From: Sphingomonas adhaesiva
GTDB taxonomy: Bacteria > Pseudomonadota > Alphaproteobacteria > Sphingomonadales > Sphingomonadaceae
NCBI RefSeq assembly: GCF_036946125.1
Contig: NZ_JAQIJT010000002.1
Coordinates: 837,001 to 901,000, forward strand
Direction: 5' to 3'
DNA length: 64,000 nt
Each line of letters begins with the position of its first letter. Position 1 is the stretch's first letter. The translations under genes were made by a program, and so were the position numbers. The notes beneath the pieces are model-generated. The model did not search any database. It was not told where the DNA came from and saw only the letters and a program-made list of their open reading frames with translations. Below are positions 35,379 through 44,042 of the stretch, one piece after another.

Positions 35379-35436
35379 CGCCTTCCGCCGGCCGTGCATG
35401 ACCCCCGGGGCGACCCGGTGCACGGCCGGCGTCAGA
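35375..35436. repeat. Strong hairpin between the M56 peptidase and MBL genes
   Basis: The perfect 13-bp arms CGCCGGCCGTGCA (35386-35398) and TGCACGGCCGGCG (35419-35431) are extended by CTGACGCC / GGCGTCAG, giving a roughly 60-bp structure that begins at the stop of the peptidase gene. No T-run follows, so it may stabilise the mRNA end rather than terminate. Confidence 0.75.
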
Positions 35437-35449
35437 CCCTGCGCCCGCG

Positions 35450-36367
35450 ATGATCAAGAGTGCCAAAGCCTTGCGCCGCCCCCGGCGCTTCGCCATGTCG
35501 GGGGGGATGGCAGAGGACATTCCCACCGGCGTACCGATGACGCTGGAGCCGCTGGTGACGCGGGTGCTGGCGCCCAATGCGTCGCCCTATACCTATACCG
35601 GCACCCAGACGCATGTCGTCGGCGAGCGCGACGTGGCGATCGTCGATCCGGGGCCCGCGGATGCGGCGCATCACGACACGCTGTTGCGGCTGGTGGCGGG
35701 GCGGCCCGTGGTGGCGATCGTCGTCACCCATCACCACCGCGACCATTCGCCCGGCGCGATCCGGCTGCGCAGCGAGACGGGCGCGCCGATCGTGGGCGCG
35801 GCACCCTTCGCGCTGACGGACGAGGGGCCGCGCGCCGACGATGCGTTCGATCCCGATTACGCCCCGGACCGCGTGCTGGCGGAGGGCGACACCGTGGGCG
35901 GCGCAGGCTGGACCCTGCAGGCGATCGCGACGCCCGGCCATACGAAGAACCACCTCGCCTTCGCGCTGCCGGAGACACGCGCGCTCTTTTCGGGCGACCA
36001 TGTCATGGGCTGGTCGACCAGCGTCGTCTCCCCGCCCGACGGCGACATGACCGATTACATGGCGAGCCTGGAGAAGCTGATGGGGCGCGAGGACCGCGTC
36101 TTCTACCCCGGACACGGTCAGGAGATCGACCGTCCGGAACGGCTGGTGCGCGGCATGCTGGGACATCGCCGCCAGCGGGAGGGACAGATATTGCGGCTGC
36201 TGGCGGAGGCGCCGCGCGCGATCCCGGCGATGGTCGAGAAGATGTACGTCGGCCTCGATCCGCGACTGTTCGGGGCGGCGGAGCGATCGGTGCTGGCGCA
36301 TCTGATCGACCTGGAGCGGCGCGGAATGGTCGCGGCGGCGGGGGACGCGTGGCGGGTGATCGCTTGA
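35450..36367 (+). CDS. MBL-fold metallo-hydrolase (LACTB2-like)
   Basis: 305 residues. The zinc motif THHHRDH (93-99) is followed by further ligands in ATPGHTKNH and SGDHVM, and FYPGHGQEI closes the site. A C-terminal winged-helix-like extension of about 60 residues (EMVEK...LAHLIDLERRGMV region) is typical of LACTB2/beta-lactamase-like 2 proteins. It probably hydrolyses a thioester or RNA-type substrate; the exact one is unclear. ATG 35450 is used, but ATG 35495 or 35507 are possible. Its TGA overlaps the next gene's TTG start. Confidence 0.85.
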   Translation: MIKSAKALRRPRRFAMSGGMAEDIPTGVPMTLEPLVTRVLAPNASPYTYTGTQTHVVGERDVAIVDPGPADAAHHDTLLRLVAGRPVVAIVVTHHHRDHSPGAIRLRSETGAPIVGAAPFALTDEGPRADDAFDPDYAPDRVLAEGDTVGGAGWTLQAIATPGHTKNHLAFALPETRALFSGDHVMGWSTSVVSPPDGDMTDYMASLEKLMGREDRVFYPGHGQEIDRPERLVRGMLGHRRQREGQILRLLAEAPRAIPAMVEKMYVGLDPRLFGAAERSVLAHLIDLERRGMVAAAGDAWRVIA

Positions 36368-37074
36368 CCGGCATCGGGCGCAGCGCGCTGGCCATCGCGC
36401 TGGCGGTGGTGATCGTCGTCGCGGCGCTGATCGGCTATCGGCGCTATACGCAGGATTATACCGTCGCCACCGACGACAACGGGCTGGCGGTGGCGCGGGT
36501 GGTCGCAGGGCGGCTGTACGGCAGCAGCGACCTGCGCGTCAGCCGGCTGTCGGGCACGGTGCAGGCGACGGCGGCGAGCAGCCGGTGGTGGGGGTGGCTG
36601 AAGGCGTCGCGGGTGGTGAAGGCGCCGTACGAGGTCGATTATTTCGTCGACCTGCGCCCGCTGGATCCCGGCGATTTCCGCTACGATGCGAAGGGGCGGA
36701 CGCTGCTGGTCGAGGTGCCGGACGTGGTCGTCGGCCGGCCCAACGTGGACGAGGCGCATGTGACGGTCGACCAGACCTCCGGGCTGTTCGTCGGGCGCGA
36801 CGCGATGGCGCAGATGCAGAAGCGGGTGTCCGATACCGCGACGCAGGTGGTCGCCGCCAAGGCGCGCGAGCCGCAGAACATCGCCAGGGCGCGCGAGAAC
36901 GGGCGCGCCGCACTGGAACGGCTGTTCGCGGGCACGCTCTCCGCGGCGGGGCTGCCGGTGACGGTGAAGGTGCGCTTCGCGGGCGAGCCGCGGCGGGGCG
37001 ACGATCCGCAATGGGATCTGACGCGGTCGTTGCAGGAGGTGCTGGGCACGGACGCGATGGGGAACGCGCGTTGA
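36364..37074 (+). CDS. DUF4230 family membrane-anchored protein
   Basis: 236 residues. One N-terminal transmembrane helix (about 8-28, ALAIALAVVIVVAALIGYRR) is followed by a soluble domain of the DUF4230 type (SRLSGTVQATA, YEVDYFVDLRPLDPGDFRYD, GRTLLVEVPDVVVGRPNVDE). The function is unknown; relatives are envelope proteins. The start is TTG 36364, coupled to the MBL stop, while GTG 36349 is an alternative. Confidence 0.75.
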   Translation: MTGIGRSALAIALAVVIVVAALIGYRRYTQDYTVATDDNGLAVARVVAGRLYGSSDLRVSRLSGTVQATAASSRWWGWLKASRVVKAPYEVDYFVDLRPLDPGDFRYDAKGRTLLVEVPDVVVGRPNVDEAHVTVDQTSGLFVGRDAMAQMQKRVSDTATQVVAAKAREPQNIARARENGRAALERLFAGTLSAAGLPVTVKVRFAGEPRRGDDPQWDLTRSLQEVLGTDAMGNAR

Positions 37075-37128
37075 CGAACCCGTCAGCATCCGCTTGATCC
37101 CGCCGCCGATGCGGGCCATCTGGCTGGC

Positions 37129-38127
37129 ATGGAACAGCCGACCAACCTTCGGGGCCTCGACCTGCGTGCGGAGATCGAGCGACTGCGCAAGGAGCGCAAC
37201 GCCGTCATCCTCGCGCATTATTACCAGAAGCCCGAGATACAGGATCTGGCCGATTTCGTCGGCGACAGCCTGGACCTCAGCCGCAAGGCGCAGGCGACCG
37301 ATGCGGACGTGATCGCGTTCTGCGGCGTGCGGTTCATGGCGGAGACGGCGAAGATCCTGTCGCCCGAGAAGACGGTGATCCTGCCCGACATGGATGCCGG
37401 CTGCTCGCTGGAGGACAGCTGCCCGCCGGAGCAATTCGCGGCGTTCCGCGCGCAGCATCCGGATGCGATCGCGCTGACCTACATCAACTGTTCCGCGGCG
37501 GTGAAGGGGCTGTCCGACGTCATCGTCACCTCGTCGTCCGCCGAAAAGATCCTGAGCCAGATCCCGGCGGATCAGAAGATCATCTTCGGCCCCGACCGCA
37601 ATCTGGGCGGGTATCTGGCGCGCAAGACCGGGCGCGACCTGATCCTGTGGCCGGGCGTCTGCATCGTCCACGAGGCGTTCAGCGAAACCGAGCTGATGAA
37701 GCTGAAGGCGCAGCATCCGGCCGCGCCGGTCGCGGCGCATCCGGAATGTCCGGCCGTCATCCTGGACCATGCCGATTACGTCGGCTCGACCCGCGGCATC
37801 CTGGAATATGCGCAGGCGATGCCGGGCGATACGCTGATCGTCGCGACCGAGCCGCACATCATCCACCAGATGGAAAAGGCGATGCCCGGCAAGACCTTCA
37901 TCGGTGCGCCGGGCGCGGACGGCAACTGCAACTGCAACATCTGCCCTTACATGGCGCTCAACACGATGGAGAAGCTGTACGTGGCGCTGCGCGACCTGAC
38001 GCCGCGGATCGAGATCGACGAGGACCTGCGCGTGCGGGCGAAGAAGAGCCTGGATGCGATGCTGTCGATGGCGGCGGGCAGCGTGGGGCAGGGCGACCTG
38101 GGCCCGGCGAAGGTGACGGGGGATTGA
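37129..38127 (+). CDS. nadA: Quinolinate synthase A
   Basis: 332 residues. It condenses iminoaspartate with dihydroxyacetone phosphate to quinolinate, the first step of de novo NAD synthesis. Family marks are AHYYQKPEIQDLADFVGDS, DMDAGCSLEDSCP, the second conserved Cys in LILWPGVCIVHEAF and CNCNICPYMALNTMEKL at the C-terminus; the last supplies the third ligand of the [4Fe-4S] cluster. nadB and nadC are not adjacent. ATG 37129 gives the usual length. Confidence 0.96.
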   Translation: MEQPTNLRGLDLRAEIERLRKERNAVILAHYYQKPEIQDLADFVGDSLDLSRKAQATDADVIAFCGVRFMAETAKILSPEKTVILPDMDAGCSLEDSCPPEQFAAFRAQHPDAIALTYINCSAAVKGLSDVIVTSSSAEKILSQIPADQKIIFGPDRNLGGYLARKTGRDLILWPGVCIVHEAFSETELMKLKAQHPAAPVAAHPECPAVILDHADYVGSTRGILEYAQAMPGDTLIVATEPHIIHQMEKAMPGKTFIGAPGADGNCNCNICPYMALNTMEKLYVALRDLTPRIEIDEDLRVRAKKSLDAMLSMAAGSVGQGDLGPAKVTGD

Positions 38128-38169
38128 GCTCGGTTTCCCCGCAGGTCGATCCTTGTGACCCAATGACAT

Positions 38170-38254
38170 CGTCACCCCGGGCTTGACCCGGGGTCCCGCT
38201 TCTTGACGGGCGGCACACGAAGAGGCGGGACCCCGGCTCAAGGCCGGGGTGACG
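38170..38254. repeat. Intergenic hairpin repeat, family 1 (full copy)
   Basis: 85 bp between convergent nadA and the PPK2 gene, with arms CACCCCGGGCTTGACCCGGG and GGCCGGGGTGACG, nearly identical to 23229-23312 at both ends. It may serve as a transcriptional barrier between convergent genes. Confidence 0.85.
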
Positions 38255-38266
38255 GATGGCGATAAC

Positions 38267-39013
38267 CTACTTCGCCAGCCGCTCCGCCGTCGTCGGATCG
38301 TAGGCGAACAGCACCTCCGCATCGGGCGCGGGAATGTCGGCGGCGATATTCTCCGGCGCCAGCGTGTGAAGCAGATGGCGGATGACCACGCGGTGGGCGC
38401 GCTTCTTGTGATCGGCGAGCACGCACGTCCATGGCGCGATCGGCGTCGAGGTACGCGCCAGCATCGTGTCGCGCGCGGCGGAATAGCCCTTCCATTTGTC
38501 CTGCGCGACGAGGTCGAGATCGGACACCTTGAGCGCCTTGAGCGGATCGGTGCGACGCTTTTCCAGTCGCTCGGCCTGCTCGTCGCGGTCGATGTCGAGC
38601 CACAGCTTGACCAGCCGGATGCCGTTTTCGACCAGCATCCGCTCGAAATCGGGGACGTCGCGCAGGAATTGCGCCTGCTCGGTCGCGGTGGAGAAGCCGT
38701 TGACCACCTCCACGCCGGCGCGGTTGTACCAGCTGCGGTTGAAGATCACGAGCTCGCCCGCGGCGGGCAGGTGCGCGACGTAGCGCTGGAAATACCACTC
38801 GGTCCGCTCGCGGTCGTTGGGCTTGGGCAGCGCGACGACGCGGGTGTTGCGGACCGACAGATGCTTCGTGATCGCCTTGATGGTGCCGTCCTTGCCCGCG
38901 GCATCGCGCCCCTCCAGCACGACGACGGCGCGGTCGCCGCTCTTCGCCATCGCCGCCTGCATGCGGACCAGCCCGAGCTGGAGGGTATCGTCATCATGCT
39001 CGCCGCTGGCCAT
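38267..39013 (-). CDS. ppk2: Polyphosphate kinase 2 family protein
   Basis: 248 residues with one PPK2 domain. The P-loop is GRDAAGKDG at 35-43, the Walker B-like Asp lies in KLWLDIDRDEQ, and the lid segment is EKRRTDPLKALKVS. Single-domain class I/II PPK2s phosphorylate GDP or ADP from polyphosphate; I cannot separate the two from the sequence. ATG 39013 starts 30 bp from the divergent peptidase start; the longer frame beyond it is antisense and not real. Confidence 0.93.
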   Translation of the reverse strand: MASGEHDDDTLQLGLVRMQAAMAKSGDRAVVVLEGRDAAGKDGTIKAITKHLSVRNTRVVALPKPNDRERTEWYFQRYVAHLPAAGELVIFNRSWYNRAGVEVVNGFSTATEQAQFLRDVPDFERMLVENGIRLVKLWLDIDRDEQAERLEKRRTDPLKALKVSDLDLVAQDKWKGYSAARDTMLARTSTPIAPWTCVLADHKKRAHRVVIRHLLHTLAPENIAADIPAPDAEVLFAYDPTTAERLAK

Positions 39014-39043
39014 CCGCGTCTCCGTTCGATAATCGCTGCGGGA

Positions 39044-41143
39044 ATGAAAGCCCTGCTGTCGTCCGCGTTCCTTCCCGTCCTGCTCGCCGCCGCGCCGGCG
39101 GTCGATCCGTATCGCTGGCTGGAGGATGTGGAAGGCGCGCGCGCGCTGCGTCAGGTTGCGGCATGGAATGCGGAGACCGAGGCGGCGCTGACGCGGACGC
39201 CGCGGTTCGAGCAGGACCGCGCGCGGGCGAAGGCGATCCTGGACGACGAGGCGCAGATCGCGCAGCCCGACGACGTCATCGGGAACCGCGTGCTGAACCT
39301 GTGGCGCGACGCGGCGCACCCGCGCGGACTGTGGCGCGTCGCGGCGCTCGACGGCTATGCCGCGGGCACGCCGCAGTGGCGCACGCTGATCGACGTGGAC
39401 GCGCTGGGCAAGGCGGAGGGCCAGAGCTGGGTCTGGCACGGCGCGGACTGTCTGGAGCCGGACTATGCGCGCTGTCTGGTGCGGCTGAGCCCCGGCGGGA
39501 CCGATGCGCAGGTGGTGCGCGAGTTCGACGTGGCGCGCGGGACGTTCGTCGCGGACGGCTTCGCGATGCCGGCGGCGAAGGGTGATGCGGTCTGGGTCGA
39601 TCGTGACACGTTGCTGGTGGCGACGGATTGGGGCGCGGGGTCGCTGACGACGTCGGGCTATCCGCGGATCGCCAAATTGTGGAAGCGGGGCACGCCGCTG
39701 GCGGCCGCACGGGTGGTGCAGGAAAGTCCGGCATCGGTCGTCCAGGTCGATGTCGGCGCGTTCGTCGACCGGCGGCGCCGCTGGCCGATGGTCACGGTGG
39801 GGCGGTCGTTCTTCGACCGGGCGCGGTCGCTGGTGATGGCGGACGGGCGGCTGGTGCCGTTGGGGCTGCCGCCGGGGGCGGATGTCCAGACCGTGATCGA
39901 CGGGCGCGCGGTGGCGCGGCTGAATCGCGCGGTGGACGGGTTTCCGGTCGGTGCGCTGGTCGCGTGGTCGCTGAGCGACATCGCCGCGGGGCGGACGCCC
40001 AGGGGCGAGCTGGTGATGGCGCCGGGCGCGTCGCAGGCGACCGAGGAAGTGACGGCCAGCGACGATGTGCTGTGGGTGAAGGTGCTGGACGACGTTTCGG
40101 GCCGGTTGCTGGCGCTGCGGCGCGGGGCGGATGCGCGCTGGACGGCGACGCCGGTGCCGCTGCCGGCGAACAGCACGCTGCACCTGGGCGCGACGGTGGG
40201 GGCGCGGGACGCGGCGTTCGTGACGGTGGAGGGGATGCTGACCCCGCCGACGCTGTATCTGGTCGATGCCGAGGGCGCGCCGCGCACGGTGCAATCGCTG
40301 CCGGCGCGGTTCGATGCCGCGCAGTTCGACGTGGTGCAGCGGTTCGCGACGTCGAAGGACGGGACGCGCGTACCCTATTTCCTGGTGACGAAGAAGGGCG
40401 CGAAGGGGCCGATGCCCGTGCTGATCCACGCCTATGGCGGGTTCCGCAACGCGCAGACGCCGACGTACCTGACCGACCAGCCGTATCGCGCCGGGCCGCT
40501 GGCGCTGTTCTGGGTCGAGGAAGGCGGCGCCTATGTGCTCGCGAACCTGCGCGGCGGGGGCGAGTACGGGCCGACATGGCATCAGGCGGGGCTGCGCGAG
40601 AAACGGCAGAATGTCTTCGACGATCTGCATGCCGTGGCGGAGGATCTGGTGCGCAGCGGCGTGTCGGCGCCGAAGAGGATCGGGATTTCGGGGCGTTCGA
40701 ACGGCGGGTTGCTGGTCGGGGTGGCGATGCAGCAGCGCCCCGATCTGTACGGTGCGGTGATCGCGGGGTCGCCGCTGGAGGATATGCAGCGCTACACGCA
40801 TCTGTCCGCGGGCGCGTCGTGGATCGACGAATTTGGCGACCCGGACAAGCCCGCGGACTGGGCGTTCATCCGTCCATATTCGCCGTATCAGAACGTGAAG
40901 CCGGGCGTCGCCTACCCGCCGGCGTTCTTCTATCTGTCGACGAAGGACGATCGCGTGCATCCGGGACATGCGCGCAAGCTGGCGGCGCTGCTGAAGGCGA
41001 ACGGCAACCGGGTCTATTACCGCGAATATCTGGAGGGCGGGCATTCGGTGGGCGCGGATCATGCCGAGGATGCGCGGCGGGCGGCGATCCTGAACGCGTT
41101 TCTGCGCAAGGAATTGATGGGATCGCCGCCACCCCGGCCCTGA
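39044..41143 (+). CDS. Exported prolyl oligopeptidase family serine peptidase
   Basis: 699 residues with a Sec-type leader (MKALLSSAFLPVLLAAAPA, cleavage about 19) before the N-terminal PYRWLEDV motif characteristic of the S9A prolyl oligopeptidases. The central propeller is followed by the alpha/beta-hydrolase domain with catalytic Ser552 (GRSNGG), an Asp at 635 or 636 (KDDRVHPGH) and His667 (GGHSVG). It presumably cleaves proline-containing peptides in the periplasm. ATG 39044 follows GCGGGA. The adjacent repeat copy C starts 4 bases after the stop. Confidence 0.92.
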   Translation: MKALLSSAFLPVLLAAAPAVDPYRWLEDVEGARALRQVAAWNAETEAALTRTPRFEQDRARAKAILDDEAQIAQPDDVIGNRVLNLWRDAAHPRGLWRVAALDGYAAGTPQWRTLIDVDALGKAEGQSWVWHGADCLEPDYARCLVRLSPGGTDAQVVREFDVARGTFVADGFAMPAAKGDAVWVDRDTLLVATDWGAGSLTTSGYPRIAKLWKRGTPLAAARVVQESPASVVQVDVGAFVDRRRRWPMVTVGRSFFDRARSLVMADGRLVPLGLPPGADVQTVIDGRAVARLNRAVDGFPVGALVAWSLSDIAAGRTPRGELVMAPGASQATEEVTASDDVLWVKVLDDVSGRLLALRRGADARWTATPVPLPANSTLHLGATVGARDAAFVTVEGMLTPPTLYLVDAEGAPRTVQSLPARFDAAQFDVVQRFATSKDGTRVPYFLVTKKGAKGPMPVLIHAYGGFRNAQTPTYLTDQPYRAGPLALFWVEEGGAYVLANLRGGGEYGPTWHQAGLREKRQNVFDDLHAVAEDLVRSGVSAPKRIGISGRSNGGLLVGVAMQQRPDLYGAVIAGSPLEDMQRYTHLSAGASWIDEFGDPDKPADWAFIRPYSPYQNVKPGVAYPPAFFYLSTKDDRVHPGHARKLAALLKANGNRVYYREYLEGGHSVGADHAEDARRAAILNAFLRKELMGSPPPRP

Positions 41144-41146
41144 GCG

Positions 41147-41298
41147 AGACCTTTGCAAAAGGCTGTATCGTGCTCCTGCGCAGGCTGGCGCCCGGGGTTG
41201 CACGTCCCACACGGCGTTGTTCTGCCTGGCGCTGGGCTCCTGCCTGCGCAGGAGCACGGCGTGGGCCCGGTGCTGCGGCAACCGTTTTGCAACGGTCC
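41147..41298. repeat. Intergenic inverted-repeat element, family 3, copy C
   Basis: Terminal inverted repeats AGACCTTTGCAAAAGGC (41147-41163) and CCGTTTTGCAACGGTCC (41282-41298) frame a divergent core whose outer arms keep TGCTCCTGCGCAGG and CCTGCGCAGGAGCAC (about 41170-41258). The core interior no longer matches copies A and B, so this is an older or different subtype. Confidence 0.7.
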
Positions 41299-41302
41299 CG
41301 CC

Positions 41303-41330
41303 GTGAGCCCGGGTCACGCCCGGGGTGACG
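41303..41330. repeat. Half copy of the family 1 hairpin repeat
   Basis: The sequence GAGCCCGGGTCACGCCCGGGGTGACG type arm overlaps the end of the hydroquinone reductase ORF (stop at 41314), so the last residues SPRA are encoded by the repeat. Confidence 0.6.
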
Positions 41331-42291
41331 GGAGGAGGTGCGCCCAAGGCAGGTCGGGGCCGACGGGCACGATCCCGCACGGGTTCAGGTCGCGGTGGCT
41401 GGCGTAATAATGCGTCTTGATGTGGTCGAGGTGGACGGTCGCGGCGATGCGGTGATCGGCGAGCATCCGCTCGAGCAGCGATTCCAGCGCGGGATAGTCC
41501 TGGATGCGCCGTACGTTGCACTTGAAATGGCCGTGATAGACGGCGTCGAACCGCACCAATGTCGTGAAGAGGCGGATGTCGGCCTCGGTCATGGCATCGC
41601 CGACGAGCCAGTCGCGTGAGGCGAGGCGGCGTTCCAGCCGGTCGAGCGTGGCGAACAGCGGGCGGACGGCATCCTCATACGCCTGCTGCGTGGTGGCGAA
41701 GCCGGCCTTGTAGACGCCGTTGTTGACCGTGTCGTAGACATCGGCGTTGATCGCATCGATCTCGGCACGGTGATCGGCGGGGTAATAGTCGCCCGGCGCG
41801 CCGCCGAGATGGTCGAAGGCGGTGTTGAGGATGCGGATAATCTCCGCCGATTCGTTGTTGACGATGGTGTCGGTGTCGCGGTCCCACAGGACGGGGACGG
41901 TGACCTTGCCGGAGTAGCCGGGGCGGGCGCGGGCGTAGAGCTGCCAGAGGAAGTCGCTGCCGTGAAGCGGATCGCCGGTGCCGCCCCGATCGGTGGCGAA
42001 GGTCCAGCCGTCGTCGAGCATCACCGGATCGACCACCGAGACGGCGATCGCGTCCTCCAGCCCCTTCAACGCGCGCAGGATCAGCGCGCGATGCGCCCAG
42101 GGGCAGGCATAGCTGACGTAGAGATGGTAGCGGCCGGGCGCGGCCGGGCGGGCGGACTGGCCGTCGGGGCCGGGGCTGCCGTCTGCGGTGATCCAGTCGC
42201 GGAAGCCCGAATCCTGGCGCTTGAAGCTGCCGTCGGCGGAATCCTCGGTCACCTTGCCGGCGTGCCAGACGCCGTCGATCATCTTGCCCAT
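41314..42291 (-). CDS. yqjG: Glutathionyl-hydroquinone reductase (YqjG/ECM4 type GST)
   Basis: 325 residues. The N-terminal thioredoxin-like domain contains CPWAHR with catalytic Cys63, and the domain order and length fit GS-hydroquinone reductases (about 310-330), which return glutathionyl-hydroquinones to hydroquinones. The C-terminal helical domain has the conserved TEADIRLFTTLVRFD and DYPALESLL. The last few residues derive from the adjoining repeat. Neighbouring thiolase and aldehyde dehydrogenase genes suggest a role in catabolism or quinone detoxification; this is inference. Confidence 0.9.
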   Translation of the reverse strand: MGKMIDGVWHAGKVTEDSADGSFKRQDSGFRDWITADGSPGPDGQSARPAAPGRYHLYVSYACPWAHRALILRALKGLEDAIAVSVVDPVMLDDGWTFATDRGGTGDPLHGSDFLWQLYARARPGYSGKVTVPVLWDRDTDTIVNNESAEIIRILNTAFDHLGGAPGDYYPADHRAEIDAINADVYDTVNNGVYKAGFATTQQAYEDAVRPLFATLDRLERRLASRDWLVGDAMTEADIRLFTTLVRFDAVYHGHFKCNVRRIQDYPALESLLERMLADHRIAATVHLDHIKTHYYASHRDLNPCGIVPVGPDLPWAHLLPSPRA

Positions 42292-42373
42292 GCGTGTCCC
42301 TCGCGTTGTTCGGGGGCAGTACGCGCAGGGATAGGGAAGGGTTCGTACCGGGGGACCGTTCCCTGGGGAAGGC

Positions 42374-42464
42374 AGGACCTTTGCGAAACGGGTGCAACAG
42401 CACCGAGTTCACACCGTGCTCCTGCCTGCGCAGGAGCACGGTGTCGCCCGTGCAAAGGTTTCGC
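42374..42464. repeat. Intergenic inverted-repeat element, family 3, copy D (short)
   Basis: Outer ends AGGACCTTTGCGAAACGGG and CCCGTGCAAAGGTTTCGCC enclose a single palindrome GTGCTCCTGCCTGCGCAGGAGCAC (about 42416-42440) instead of the 90-bp core. It lies between the GST and thiolase genes. Confidence 0.65.
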
Positions 42465-42493
42465 CTTCACCGGGGCGCGGCCACGGAAGGCGG

Positions 42494-43681
42494 TCAGTCG
42501 ACCAGTTCGACCGCCAGCGCGGTGGCTTCGCCGCCGCCGATGCACAGCGAGGCGACGCCGCGCTTCTTGCCGTGCTTCTTCAGCGCGGCGATCAGCGTGG
42601 TGACGATGCGCGCGCCCGAGGCGCCGATCGGGTGGCCGAGCGCGGTGGCGCCGCCGTGGACATTGATCTTTTCGTGCGGGATGCCGAGGTCGCGCATCGC
42701 GAACATCGCGACGCAGGCGAACGCCTCGTTCACCTCGAACAGGTCGACGTCCTCGACCGACCAGCCGGCCTTCTTCAGCACCTTCTCGATCGCCCCCCGG
42801 GGCGCGGTGGTGAAGGCGGACGGCTCCTGCGCGTGGGCGGCGTGTGCGACGATGCGCGCGACGGGCTTCTGCCCCTTCGCCGTCGCGACGCTCTCACGCG
42901 CCAGCACCAGCGCGGCGGCGCCGTCGCTGATCGAGCTGCTGGTCGCGGCGGTGATCGTGCCGTCCTTCGCGAAGGCGGGCTTCAGCGTCGGGATCTTGTC
43001 GGGCATGCCCTTGCCGGGCGCCTCGTCGGTGTCGATCGTGACGTCGCCCTTGCGGGTCTTCACGGTGACGGGAACGATCTCGTCGGCGAAGGCGCCGGTC
43101 CTGATCGCCTCCTGCGCGCGGCGCAGCGACTCGATCGAATAATCGTCCTGCGCCTGACGGGTGAGCTGATATTCGTCGGCGGTGTCCTGCGCGAAGGTGC
43201 CCATCGCGCGGCCCGGCTCGTACGCATCCTCCAGCCCGTCGAGGAACATATGGTCATAGGCGGTGTCGTGGCCGATGCGCGCGCCCGAGCGGTGCTTCTT
43301 GAGCAGATACGGGGCGTTGGTCATGCTCTCCATGCCGCCCGCGACGATCAGGTCGGCGGAGCCCGCCGCGATCGCCTCGGCGCCCATGATGACGGTCTGC
43401 ATACCCGAGCCGCACACCTTGTTGACGGTGGTCGCCTGCACCGACTTCGGCAGCCCCGCCTTGATCGCGGCCTGACGCGCCGGCGCCTGGCCCAGGCCAC
43501 CGGGGAGGACGCAGCCCATGTAGATCCGCTCGACATCGGCGCCGTCGACGCCCGCGCGCTCGACCGCCGCCTTCACCGCGGTCGCGCCGAGGTCCGTCGC
43601 GGAGACGTCGGACAGCGAACCCTGCATCGCGCCCATCGGCGTGCGGGCATAGGACAGGATGACGACGGGATCGGTGGCCAT
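42494..43681 (-). CDS. Acetyl-CoA C-acetyltransferase (thiolase)
   Basis: 395 residues, a type II biosynthetic thiolase by length and motifs. The nucleophile is Cys90 in NKVCGSGMQ, followed by GGMESMTNAPYLL, and the C-terminal acid-base region has GHPIGASGARI (His) and CIGGGEATAL (second Cys). It condenses two acetyl-CoA into acetoacetyl-CoA or reverses this in beta-oxidation and PHB synthesis. AGAGGAA sits before ATG 43681; the longer frame to 43750 has no better start. Its location near PHB genes is distant (37 kb), so a direct link cannot be claimed. Confidence 0.94.
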   Translation of the reverse strand: MATDPVVILSYARTPMGAMQGSLSDVSATDLGATAVKAAVERAGVDGADVERIYMGCVLPGGLGQAPARQAAIKAGLPKSVQATTVNKVCGSGMQTVIMGAEAIAAGSADLIVAGGMESMTNAPYLLKKHRSGARIGHDTAYDHMFLDGLEDAYEPGRAMGTFAQDTADEYQLTRQAQDDYSIESLRRAQEAIRTGAFADEIVPVTVKTRKGDVTIDTDEAPGKGMPDKIPTLKPAFAKDGTITAATSSSISDGAAALVLARESVATAKGQKPVARIVAHAAHAQEPSAFTTAPRGAIEKVLKKAGWSVEDVDLFEVNEAFACVAMFAMRDLGIPHEKINVHGGATALGHPIGASGARIVTTLIAALKKHGKKRGVASLCIGGGEATALAVELVD

Positions 43682-43802
43682 GGTGCAGGATTCCTCTCGA
43701 TGATCGATCGCGATGTTGCGCTGCACATAAGGCCTCCGCGGCAGCAACACAACGCAACCTGCGTCAACGCCGGGCGGGTCCGGCGGCGGCTAGGCTCGCG
43801 AG

Positions 43803-44042
43803 ATGATCGATATCCTCAAATGGTATGCGGCGACGAGCGGCGTGGCGGCGGCGTTCATGGTATCGCTCGATTCGGGACGGCGCGTGACGGGATGGGGGAT
43901 GGCCCTGTTCGTCACCTCCTCGATCGCGTGGATCGGGGGCGCGGTGCTGTCGCGGGACGAGCCGCTGGGGGCGCAGAACATGGTGTTGCTGGGGATCAAT
44001 TCGTTCGGCGTGTACCGCTACCTGATCCGCCGGCGTGGCTGA
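43803..44042 (+). CDS. Small membrane protein upstream of prepilin peptidase, unknown
   Basis: 79 residues. Hydrophobic stretches at about 8-21, 31-50 and 60-74 suggest two or three short helices, with the pattern YAATSGVAAAFMVSLDSGRRVTGWGMALF. ATG 43803 is the only sensible start. It overlaps the GTG start of the prepilin peptidase gene by 8 bp, so it is translationally coupled. The family is not recognised. Confidence 0.6.
   Translation: MIDILKWYAATSGVAAAFMVSLDSGRRVTGWGMALFVTSSIAWIGGAVLSRDEPLGAQNMVLLGINSFGVYRYLIRRRG

Noticed and set aside
38267..41521. A 1084-codon frame continuing past the PPK2 start over the peptidase gene
   Set aside because: Beyond ATG 39013 it is antisense to the prolyl oligopeptidase and shows only Arg/Pro-rich shadow sequence.
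43803..44042. Pilin candidate for the prepilin peptidase operon
   Set aside because: The protein has several helices and no prepilin cleavage motif.
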